Part shown: one piece after another, positions 8,679 through 13,917 of the stretch
Position numbering within the stretch: the stretch's first letter is position 1
Layout: each line of letters opens with the position of its first letter
Assembly (NCBI GenBank): GCA_900548125.1
Contig: URJN01000019.1
Location: 1 to 13,917, forward strand
From: an uncultured Eubacteriales bacterium
GTDB lineage: Bacteria > Bacillota > Clostridia > Christensenellales > Aristaeellaceae
DNA length: 13,917 bases
Reading direction: 5' to 3'
The notes under the pieces: model-generated
What the model saw: only the letters and a program-made list of their open reading frames with translations
Told to the model about the DNA's origin: nothing
The model's database searches: none
Position numbers and translations under genes: made by a program

Positions 8679-10949
8679 ATGAAAAAGACCATGCTGGCGT
8701 TTATGCTTGCGCTTGCGCTCGTGACGATGAGCGCGTGCGGTGCACAGGACAAAACGTCCGAAGCAACAGCTGCGCCTGTTGTAACGGCAGAGCCGACCGC
8801 CGAGCCGACGGAAGCACCGACCGCCGTGCCGACGGAAGAACCGACGGAAGAGCCGACGGAAGCACCGACCGCCGTGCCGACGGAAGAACCGACGGCAGAG
8901 CCGACGGAAGCACCGACCGCCGTGCCGACGGCAGAGCCGACGGAAGAACCGACGGCAGAGCCGGCTGCCGAGACTGAAGCGCAGGCGTCCGAGGGAGAGG
9001 CTGAGGTTGTCGCGCTGGAGGACGGCGTTCTGGCGAGCGCGTATGCCGGCGCTGTGTCCGTGAAGCTCTCTGAGATTCAGGAAGAGTACGATCAGCAGCT
9101 TGCGGCGTATATCGCCTACTATACGCAGTACGGCTACACGGTAGACGAGTATGACCAGGAATTCCAGGCGAATGTCGCGCAGGAAACCGTTCAGATGAAG
9201 CTCAGCCAGGCGATTGTCCGCCGCTATGCCGAGCAGAACGGCTATGTGCTGACCGCCGAGAAGGAAGAAGAACTGACGGCTCAGGTGCAGACCGCGCTGG
9301 ATAACCTGCGCGAGTATTATGAGAGCTATCTTTCTTACTACGGCTACACCGGCGATGAGCTGACGCAGGCGGTGGAAGAAGAGCTGGCGAACAGCGGCTA
9401 CACCGAGGAAGCCCTGACCGAGAGTGCGTATCTCAAGGATGTGCTTGACTTTATCTACGAGAAGGCGACCGCTGATATCAGCGTGACCGAGGAAGAAGTC
9501 AAGGAAGCGTTTGACGCGAAGGTTGCTTCTCAGAAGGAAAGCTATGCCGATATTGACAGCTTCATCAACGACTATGTAAGCGACAGCGAGATTCTCTATA
9601 CGCCGGAAAATGTCCGCCTGATGGAGTGCATCTACATCGCAAAGGTGGATGGCGAAGCGACTGACGACGAGGCGACCCGCAGCGAAGCGACCGGCGATGA
9701 GGCAACGGCGGATGAAGCGGTGAACATCGACGAGCTGTCCGGCTATGCCAAGGCGAAGGCGGTCATTGCGGCGATTCGCGGCGGCGAGGACTTCGAGGAA
9801 GCTATGAAGGCTTACAACGAGGACAGCTCCACCGAGGAGCAGATGCTGCGCGGCTATCCGGTTGCCGCGGAGAGCCAGCTCTACGGCGAAGAATTCAGCG
9901 CGGGCGCGATGGCTCTGGAGAACGTCGGCGACGTTTCCGACGTCATCGCGACGGATTATGGCTACTTTATCCTTCGCTATGCCAAGGATTTGACCGCGGG
10001 CGAAGCGGACTTTGAATCCCGTAAGGACGCGGAGACCGAGGAAGCACTGAGCAACAAGAAGAATGACGCATATACGGCATTTATCAACCAGATTCTTGAT
10101 GAGGCGGATATGCAGATCGGCGACCTGAGTGTGCTGTATCATGTATATGTCGGCGAAGCCGCCGAAGCGACGGTGGCTTACGCGACCGTGTCTGAGGATG
10201 CGCAGCTGATTGACATGCCGAACGGTGACGCGGTTGCAAACCTGAAGGCGGGCGCATCGCTCGATATCCTCGGCAAGATTGGCGTGGACGGCGAAAACTA
10301 TTCGTTCGTCGCGGTGGTCGGCACGGAAATCAAGGGCTACATCAACGACAAGGCACTGACCGAGCTGGACAGCGACGCGGCTCTGGCTGTGGACAACACG
10401 GCTCTGGCTTCCGCCGTTGAGCAGATTGACAAGAACCCGACCTTCACCATCGCCATGAACGACGGCTCCCTCATCTACGGCGAGCTGTATCCGGAAAAGG
10501 CACCGGAGAGCGTCGGCAACTTCATTTCGCTTGCCAACAGCAATTTCTATGACGGCTTGACCTTCCATCGCGTCATCTCCGGTTTCATGATTCAGGGCGG
10601 CGACCCGAACGGCGACGGCACCGGCGGACCGGGCTACGCCATTCGCGGCGAATTCAGCAGCAACGGCGTGGAGAATGACCTGAGCCACGTTCGCGGCGTG
10701 CTGAGCATGGCGCGTTCCAGTGCGAATGACTCCGCCGGAAGCCAGTTCTTCATCATGCACGCGGACGGCACCAGTCTGGATGGTCAGTATGCGGCGTTCG
10801 GCATGGTGCTCGGCGGCATCGAGAACGTAGATGTTATTGCGTCCGTTCCGACCGACAGCAGCGATAAGCCGCGCACCGAGCAGGTGATGCGCACGGTGTA
10901 TGTCGAAACCTACGGCAAGACCTACACCTTCACCAAGCTGGAAGACTAA
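8679..10949 (+). CDS. Lipoprotein with SurA/PrsA-like, parvulin-like, SH3-like and cyclophilin domains
   Basis: A 756-residue surface protein that probably assists folding of exported proteins. The signal peptide ends at lipobox MSAC (Cys20), so it is lipid-anchored. Residues 36-96 are a Pro/Thr/Glu/Ala stalk of four-residue units. About 115-305 is a helical region rich in Tyr, Glu and Gln, like the SurA_N/PrsA chaperone part. About 310-435 matches the parvulin fold (IRGGEDFEEAMKAYNEDS 366-383, then GDVSDVIATDYGYFIL 417-432), but the usual first-strand His position reads Cys317 and the HI of the last strand reads F430-I. About 498-563 resembles a bacterial SH3 segment (AVANLKAGASLDILGK 518-533). 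Residues 588-746 are a cyclophilin with FHRVISGFMIQGGDPNGDG (629-647, with catalytic-type Arg631) and GSQFFIMH (687-694). The position of human cyclophilin A Trp121 reads Ser699. The start at 8679 follows GGAGG (8663-8667). It has its own promoter and terminator. The cyclophilin call is firm; the parvulin and SH3 calls are by pattern. Confidence 0.9.
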   Translation: MKKTMLAFMLALALVTMSACGAQDKTSEATAAPVVTAEPTAEPTEAPTAVPTEEPTEEPTEAPTAVPTEEPTAEPTEAPTAVPTAEPTEEPTAEPAAETEAQASEGEAEVVALEDGVLASAYAGAVSVKLSEIQEEYDQQLAAYIAYYTQYGYTVDEYDQEFQANVAQETVQMKLSQAIVRRYAEQNGYVLTAEKEEELTAQVQTALDNLREYYESYLSYYGYTGDELTQAVEEELANSGYTEEALTESAYLKDVLDFIYEKATADISVTEEEVKEAFDAKVASQKESYADIDSFINDYVSDSEILYTPENVRLMECIYIAKVDGEATDDEATRSEATGDEATADEAVNIDELSGYAKAKAVIAAIRGGEDFEEAMKAYNEDSSTEEQMLRGYPVAAESQLYGEEFSAGAMALENVGDVSDVIATDYGYFILRYAKDLTAGEADFESRKDAETEEALSNKKNDAYTAFINQILDEADMQIGDLSVLYHVYVGEAAEATVAYATVSEDAQLIDMPNGDAVANLKAGASLDILGKIGVDGENYSFVAVVGTEIKGYINDKALTELDSDAALAVDNTALASAVEQIDKNPTFTIAMNDGSLIYGELYPEKAPESVGNFISLANSNFYDGLTFHRVISGFMIQGGDPNGDGTGGPGYAIRGEFSSNGVENDLSHVRGVLSMARSSANDSAGSQFFIMHADGTSLDGQYAAFGMVLGGIENVDVIASVPTDSSDKPRTEQVMRTVYVETYGKTYTFTKLED
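8808..8951 (+). repeat. Three tandem 48-bp repeats encoding the Pro/Thr stalk
   Basis: Three units of 16 residues follow one another: TEAPTAVPTEEPTEEP (44-59), TEAPTAVPTEEPTAEP (60-75), TEAPTAVPTAEPTEEP (76-91). The DNA is nearly identical between units and is itself built of 12-base pieces. Partial units flank it from about 8784 to 8969. Copy number may vary between strains without shifting the frame. Confidence 0.9.
9654..9719 (+). repeat. 15-bp repeat encoding an acidic EATxD run inside the parvulin-like domain
   Basis: Residues 326-347 read EATDD EATRS EATGD EATAD EA, a five-residue repeat at about 15-base period. It falls in the loop after the first strand (VRLMECIYIAKVDG) of the parvulin-like domain. 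Confidence 0.85.
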
Positions 10950-10963
10950 TCGAATCCTCTCAG

Positions 10964-10999
10964 GCAACCCTCTTTTGAAAAGAAGAGGGTTGCTTTTTT
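10964..10999 (+). terminator. Intrinsic terminator of the isomerase-lipoprotein gene
   Basis: GCAACCCTCTT (10964-10974) pairs perfectly over 11 bp with AAGAGGGTTGC (10983-10993) around an 8-base loop, followed by TTTTTT. Confidence 0.93.
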
Positions 11000-11018
11000 C
11001 TGCGTCTTTTGCTATAAT
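10990..11018 (+). promoter_or_regulatory. Promoter of queT, overlapping the terminator
   Basis: TATAAT (11013-11018) is perfect. TTGCTT (10990-10995) lies 17 bases upstream, in the descending arm and T-run of the preceding terminator. Transcription should start near 11025, just before the candidate riboswitch. Confidence 0.7.
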
Positions 11019-11035
11019 CGCTAGGCAACCGATGC

Positions 11036-11076
11036 GGACTGTTCGAAACCATCCAGTCCTTAAACAAAACTATGGG
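11036..11076 (+). ncRNA. Candidate preQ1 riboswitch aptamer upstream of queT
   Basis: Stem GGACTG (11036-11041) with CAGTCC (11054-11059) encloses a 12-base loop starting TTC and ending ATC. An A-rich tail, TTAAACAAAAC (11060-11070), follows. CCAT in the loop (11049-11052) can pair with ATGG (11072-11075) in the tail, giving an H-type pseudoknot as in class I preQ1 riboswitches. A terminator follows at 11101 and the gene is a queuosine-precursor transporter. The pairing CCAT/ATGG leaves a longer first loop than in textbook class I examples, so class II, class III or a variant cannot be excluded. Rfam covariance search would decide. Confidence 0.6.
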
Positions 11077-11100
11077 CTTGAAGGCGCATGGCGTCTTCTG

Positions 11101-11122
11101 AACGGCTCAATGCCGTTTTTTT
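11101..11122 (+). terminator. Intrinsic terminator in the queT leader (riboswitch expression platform)
   Basis: AACGGC (11101-11106) pairs with GCCGTT (11112-11117) around TCAAT; the T-run covers 11116-11122. It lies about 50 bases before the queT start codon, so it must be conditional. GGGCTTGA (11074-11081) can pair with TCAATGCC (11107-11114), with a bulge, as an antiterminator. That segment overlaps the pseudoknot strand ATGG, which suggests ligand binding favours termination. Confidence 0.7.
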
Positions 11123-11172
11123 GTTGCCTGTCGTTTTGCTGGTTAGCAAAATGATAAAGGAGAAATCTTCTC

Positions 11173-11661
11173 ATGAGTGCTTTGAAACCGCAAAACACCC
11201 GCGCGCTGGCTCGCGGCGCAATCATCGCCGCGCTCTATACCGCTTTGACGGTGCTTCTCGCGCCGCTGAGCTATGGCGAGGTTCAGATCCGCTTCTCCGA
11301 AGCGTTCACCCTCCTGCCGATACTGATGCCGGAAGCCGTGCCTGCGCTGCTGGTCGGCTGTCTGCTTGCCAACATCATCGGCGGCTGCACAATTTTTGAC
11401 ATCGTGTTCGGCTCGCTGGCGACGCTGCTTGCCGCCATCTGTACCTATAAGCTGCGCGATAAATTCTGGCTTTCCGCGCTGATGCCCGTGCTGTTCAACG
11501 GCGTGATTGTCGGTGCTGTCGTTCATTTCTGCTATGCTCCGGCGATTGCGCTGCCGCTGTGCATGCTCTCCGTCGCCGCGGGCGAAGCCGTCGCCTGCCT
11601 GATCGTGGGACCGATTCTGATCAGCGTCCTGCGCCGCATGCCTGCGTCCGTGCTGAACTAA
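11173..11661 (+). CDS. queT: QueT-family queuosine precursor (preQ1) transporter S component
   Basis: A 162-residue membrane protein with about five hydrophobic helices, the substrate-binding (S) subunit of an ECF-type vitamin transporter for a queuosine precursor. VLLAPLSYGEVQIRFSEAF (29-47), LPILMPEAVPALLVGCLLAN (near 49-68), then NIIGGCTIFDIVFGSLATLLA (near 68-88) follow the COG4708/DUF988 pattern. The ATG at 11173 has AGGAG (11158-11162) 10 bases upstream. GAGAA (11160-11164) could pair with TTCTC (11168-11172), partly hiding that site. The leader carries a candidate preQ1 aptamer and terminator. The ECF energising subunits are not in the window; they are normally shared and encoded elsewhere. 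The family call is firm and the ligand is inferred from the family. Confidence 0.9.
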   Translation: MSALKPQNTRALARGAIIAALYTALTVLLAPLSYGEVQIRFSEAFTLLPILMPEAVPALLVGCLLANIIGGCTIFDIVFGSLATLLAAICTYKLRDKFWLSALMPVLFNGVIVGAVVHFCYAPAIALPLCMLSVAAGEAVACLIVGPILISVLRRMPASVLN

Positions 11662-11674
11662 TTTGCTCACCCTC

Positions 11675-11703
11675 TTGACAACCCCTTAAAGGGGCGGTAT
11701 TGT
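11675..11703 (+). promoter_or_regulatory. Promoter of the isomerase/transglutaminase operon
   Basis: A perfect TTGACA (11675-11680), a 17-base spacer and TATTGT (11698-11703). Transcription should start near 11710. The spacer holds the palindrome at 11682-11694. Confidence 0.8.
11682..11694. promoter_or_regulatory. Palindrome in the promoter spacer, possible operator
   Basis: CCCCTTAAAGGGG has perfect 6-base arms around one central base and fills most of the -35/-10 spacer, where a bound repressor would block polymerase. No regulator is encoded nearby. Confidence 0.5.
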
Positions 11704-11712
11704 GTATTTATA

Positions 11713-11726
11713 CGCGGCTAGCCGCG
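11713..11726. promoter_or_regulatory. 14-bp perfect palindrome at the transcript start
   Basis: CGCGGCTAGCCGCG is a perfect palindrome at about +3 to +16. GTGTAT (11702-11707) and ATACAC (11727-11732) extend the symmetry with a 5-base offset. It could be an operator or a 5' hairpin of the mRNA. Confidence 0.5.
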
Positions 11727-11742
11727 ATACACGATATTGGTC

Positions 11743-11748
11743 AGGAGG
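11743..11748 (+). promoter_or_regulatory. Ribosome binding site deciding the isomerase start
   Basis: AGGAGG is 9 bases before the ATG at 11758. The upstream in-frame TTG at 11737 would precede this site, so it is rejected. Confidence 0.85.
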
Positions 11749-11757
11749 GTATTTTTA

Positions 11758-12396
11758 ATGCGCATTGCACTTATCAATGAAAACAGCCAGGCGGCGAAGA
11801 ACGCACAGATAGAGGCGGCGCTCAAGAAGGTCGTCACCCCGATGGGACACGAAGTGGACAACTACGGCATGTACGGCACGGCGGGCGAGGCTCAGCTGAC
11901 CTATGTGCAAAACGGCATTCTGGCGGCAATCCTGCTCAATTCCGGCGCGGCGGATTATGTCGTGACCGGCTGCGGCACGGGCGAGGGCGCAATGCTTGCG
12001 CTCAACAGCTTCCCGGGCGTTCTCTGCGGTCATGTGGTCGATCCGTCCGACGGATATATGTTTGCGCAGATTAACGACGGAAACGCGGTTTCCATGCCGT
12101 TCGCCAAGGGCTTTGGCTGGGGCGCGGAGCTGAACCTTGAATACACGTTTGAGAAGCTCTTCGGTTTCGGCAGCGGCAACGGCTATCCGGCGGACCGCGT
12201 TGTGCCGGAGCAGCGCAACAAGAAGATTCTCGACGCCGTGCGCGCGCATACGCTCAAGGATCTCATCACCTGCCTGAAGGGCATCGATCAGGAGCTTGTG
12301 CGCGGCGCGGTTGCCGGCGAGCATTTTGCCGAGCTGTTCTTTGCGCACGCCAAGGATGAAGCCATCATCGCCTATGTGCGTGAGCTGCTCGGTTGA
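11758..12396 (+). CDS. RpiB/LacA/LacB-family sugar-phosphate isomerase, long form
   Basis: A 212-residue cytoplasmic protein of the ribose-5-phosphate isomerase B / galactose-6-phosphate isomerase family, which interconverts aldose and ketose sugar phosphates. The Rossmann-like start MRIALINENSQAAKNAQ (1-17), VVTGCGTGEGAMLALNSFPG (68-87, with the catalytic-type Cys72) and NDGNAVSMPFAKGFGWG (106-122) match the family core. Typical RpiB is about 150 aa; the extra residues from about 150 onward form a C-terminal extension. The exact substrate cannot be read. There is a clear promoter with two palindromes, and the transglutaminase-like gene follows 15 bases later, so the two form an operon. No kinase or phosphotransferase gene is present to point to a sugar pathway. 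Confidence 0.88.
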   Translation: MRIALINENSQAAKNAQIEAALKKVVTPMGHEVDNYGMYGTAGEAQLTYVQNGILAAILLNSGAADYVVTGCGTGEGAMLALNSFPGVLCGHVVDPSDGYMFAQINDGNAVSMPFAKGFGWGAELNLEYTFEKLFGFGSGNGYPADRVVPEQRNKKILDAVRAHTLKDLITCLKGIDQELVRGAVAGEHFAELFFAHAKDEAIIAYVRELLG

Positions 12397-12411
12397 GTAT
12401 GGAGGCAGACC

Positions 12412-13779
12412 ATGACGAAGGATTTATCTTATCTGAGCTATCCGCTGCCGCCGGATATCCAGCGGCTGTTTGAAGCGGGCGACTTTGACCGCATGGCGCG
12501 TGTGATCCGTCAGCGGCTGGAGGATCCGCGTGTGCCGAAGACGCTGCACGAGCGCCTGCGCTTTCAGCTGATTATCGCTAAAGAGATTCCGGAGTATTAC
12601 CGCCTGACGCAGGCGGATATGCTCGCCATCCTTCAGGAGAACATCAACGATTTCACCGAGGATGAGCTGGAGGCTCTGCGCGACGACGGCACGCTCGATT
12701 GGCGTTATATCAACGGTGAGGTGCATTTCAGAAACAACTGTTTGGATGCGCTGCTCAAGGTGCGCAAGGAATACGCTTTGCGCGCCAAGAACCCCGAAGT
12801 TCAGGCGGCGGCGGACGCGCGCGGTCAGCGTCTGAACGCGATGATCACCCGAATGAAGGAAGAAGGCGGCATGCACGTCCGCTTTGAGCTGCACGAGGAA
12901 ATGACGGTGAAAAGCGACCGCCTGACGCCGGGCGAAACCCTGCGCATCCATCTGCCGCTTCCGGTCGTCGGCGCACAGGTCAAGTCGGCGGCACTGCTCT
13001 CTACGTCCCATCCGGCGGCATTTATCGCGCCCGCGGATGAGCCACAGCGCACGGTCTATTTTGAATTGCCGTATGAGCCGGGCATGACGGTCAGCGCAGA
13101 GCTGGCGTATGAAATCGAAGCACCGTACTGCCAGCCGCATGCCCGCGAGGTTCTGGCGGAGCAGCCGACGTTTGACACGGAGGAAATGCCGCCGCATGTG
13201 GTCTTTACGCCGTATCTGCGTGCGCTGGCGAAGGAAATCGTCGGAGACGAAACGAATCCGCTGCTCAAAGCGCGGAAGATTTACGATTTCATCACCACGC
13301 AGGCGGTCTATCGCTACATGCCGCCGTATCTGACGGTGACGAATCTGCCGGAATACTTCATGAGCGGTCTGCGCGGCGACTGCGGCGTGCAGGCAATCAC
13401 GTTCATCACGCTCTGCCGGCTGTGCGGCATTCCTGCGAAGTGGCAGGCAGGTCTGTATACCAAGCCGGATGACGCGGGTCACCATGACTGGGCGCGGTTC
13501 TATATCGCGCCGTATGGCTGGCTGTACGCGGATTGTTCGTTCGGCGGCTCGGCATTCCGTGCGGGCGATTTGGATCGCTGGAATTTCTATTTCGGCAATC
13601 TTGAACCGTGGCGTCTGCCGATGTGCAGCGATTTCCAGCAGGAATTCAACCCGCCCAGACGGTTTATCCGCTATGATCCGTACGACAATCAGGGCGGCGA
13701 GATCGAGTCGCTCACCCGCGCATTGGATGACGATGAATACGACACGAGCAGGCGCGTAACCCTGTACGAAGAACTTTAA
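12412..13779 (+). CDS. Transglutaminase-like domain protein, cytoplasmic
   Basis: A 455-residue protein with a C-terminal transglutaminase-like (papain-fold) domain. The catalytic triad is visible: GDCGVQ (322-327, Cys324), HHDWARFY (357-364, His358) and YADCSFGG (372-379, Asp374). Residues about 1-150 are helical and charged; about 155-240 look like a beta-sandwich that often precedes this domain. No signal peptide or membrane segment is seen, so it should act in the cytoplasm, unlike many bacterial members. The ATG at 12412 follows GGAGG (12401-12405) by 6 bases, and the gap to the isomerase stop is 15 bases, so they are co-transcribed. Bacterial members may be proteases or amidases rather than cross-linkers, so the reaction is unknown. 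Confidence 0.88.
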   Translation: MTKDLSYLSYPLPPDIQRLFEAGDFDRMARVIRQRLEDPRVPKTLHERLRFQLIIAKEIPEYYRLTQADMLAILQENINDFTEDELEALRDDGTLDWRYINGEVHFRNNCLDALLKVRKEYALRAKNPEVQAAADARGQRLNAMITRMKEEGGMHVRFELHEEMTVKSDRLTPGETLRIHLPLPVVGAQVKSAALLSTSHPAAFIAPADEPQRTVYFELPYEPGMTVSAELAYEIEAPYCQPHAREVLAEQPTFDTEEMPPHVVFTPYLRALAKEIVGDETNPLLKARKIYDFITTQAVYRYMPPYLTVTNLPEYFMSGLRGDCGVQAITFITLCRLCGIPAKWQAGLYTKPDDAGHHDWARFYIAPYGWLYADCSFGGSAFRAGDLDRWNFYFGNLEPWRLPMCSDFQQEFNPPRRFIRYDPYDNQGGEIESLTRALDDDEYDTSRRVTLYEEL

Positions 13780-13812
13780 TTCAATAAAAACCCAAACGGA
13801 GCTGTCAAGCTA

Positions 13813-13840
13813 ATCAACCTGATATTTCAAGCATCAACCT
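13813..13840. repeat. ATCAACCT direct repeat, 20-bp period
   Basis: ATCAACCT occurs at 13813-13820 and 13833-13840, each followed a few bases on by ATTT. The period is about two helical turns. Role unknown. Confidence 0.4.
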
Positions 13841-13862
13841 AAGTATTTGCGCCCGAAGGTTT

Positions 13863-13913
13863 CCAAAGGGCGAGCGGAAAGCCCTTTGGTGGGGCGATGG
13901 GGCAAAGCCCCAT
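13863..13913. repeat. Two adjacent palindromic hairpins at the window end (REP-like)
   Basis: CCAAAGGGC (13863-13871) pairs with GCCCTTTGG (13881-13889), and ATGGGGC (13897-13903) pairs with GCCCCAT (13907-13913) around AAA. No T-tract follows in the window, so it is not a typical terminator. Paired GC-rich hairpins with a GGGGCAAAGCCCC core recall dispersed intergenic repeats of Clostridia. It may continue past the window edge. Confidence 0.55.
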
Positions 13914-13917
13914 ATCC

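Noticed and set aside
8784..8969. CRISPR-like regular repeats
   Set aside because: Units are contiguous with no unique spacers and encode an in-frame Pro/Thr stalk.
8442..10967. An 841-residue open frame on the minus strand
   Set aside because: It runs antisense over the whole lipoprotein gene, has no recognisable domain, and its Arg-rich low-complexity part is just the complement of the Pro/Thr repeat. GC-rich codon bias explains its openness.
11156..11172. preQ1-II-type Shine-Dalgarno sequestration at queT
   Set aside because: Only a 5-bp local hairpin overlaps the AGGAG. No upstream strand complementary to the site was found, and the terminator-based switch explains the leader better.

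Overview
The window looks like chromosomal DNA from a Gram-positive anaerobe of the class Clostridia, possibly an Oscillospirales- or Christensenellales-like lineage. The evidence is strong AGGAGG ribosome sites, sigma70-type promoters, U-tract terminators, a type III glutamine synthetase, a QueT-type queuosine-precursor transporter, a Pro/Thr-rich lipoprotein and fairly high G+C. The lineage is inferred from gene style, not from a marker gene. All ten complete genes lie on the + strand, and no mobile element, tRNA, rRNA or CRISPR array was found.

Positions 1-4630 hold nitrogen and amino-sugar metabolism. After the possible tail of an upstream gene comes glnN (type III glutamine synthetase, makes glutamine) with a strong terminator, then glmS (uses glutamine to make glucosamine-6-phosphate) with its own weak promoter. 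No glmS ribozyme is seen between them. Positions 4540-8433 hold a LysR-type regulator followed by a translationally coupled FecBCD-type uptake operon: periplasmic-binding protein, FecCD/BtuC permease and ATPase. It belongs to the iron-chelate/cobalamin/heme superfamily, and the exact ligand cannot be read.

Positions 8434-10999 hold the most unusual gene: a 756-residue lipoprotein with a Pro/Thr repeat stalk, a SurA/PrsA-like chaperone region, a parvulin-like domain that appears to lack its active-site histidines, a bacterial-SH3-like segment and an apparently intact cyclophilin domain. It has its own promoter, whose -35 box lies in the terminator hairpin of the preceding transporter operon. 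The same terminator-promoter overlap recurs just after this gene, in front of queT.

Positions 11000-11661 hold queT, preceded by a candidate preQ1-sensing pseudoknot leader and an intrinsic terminator, which suggests control by premature termination. Positions 11662-13917 hold a two-gene operon with a clear promoter carrying two palindromes: an RpiB/LacA/LacB-type sugar-phosphate isomerase of the long (212 aa) form and a cytoplasmic transglutaminase-like protein. The window ends in a pair of short repeats and two stacked hairpins resembling an intergenic palindromic repeat.

Functionally this is mostly housekeeping and nutrient-scavenging DNA (glutamine, amino sugars, metal chelate or cobalamin, queuosine precursor). 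The fusion isomerase-lipoprotein and the isomerase/transglutaminase operon are the parts least explained by known biology.
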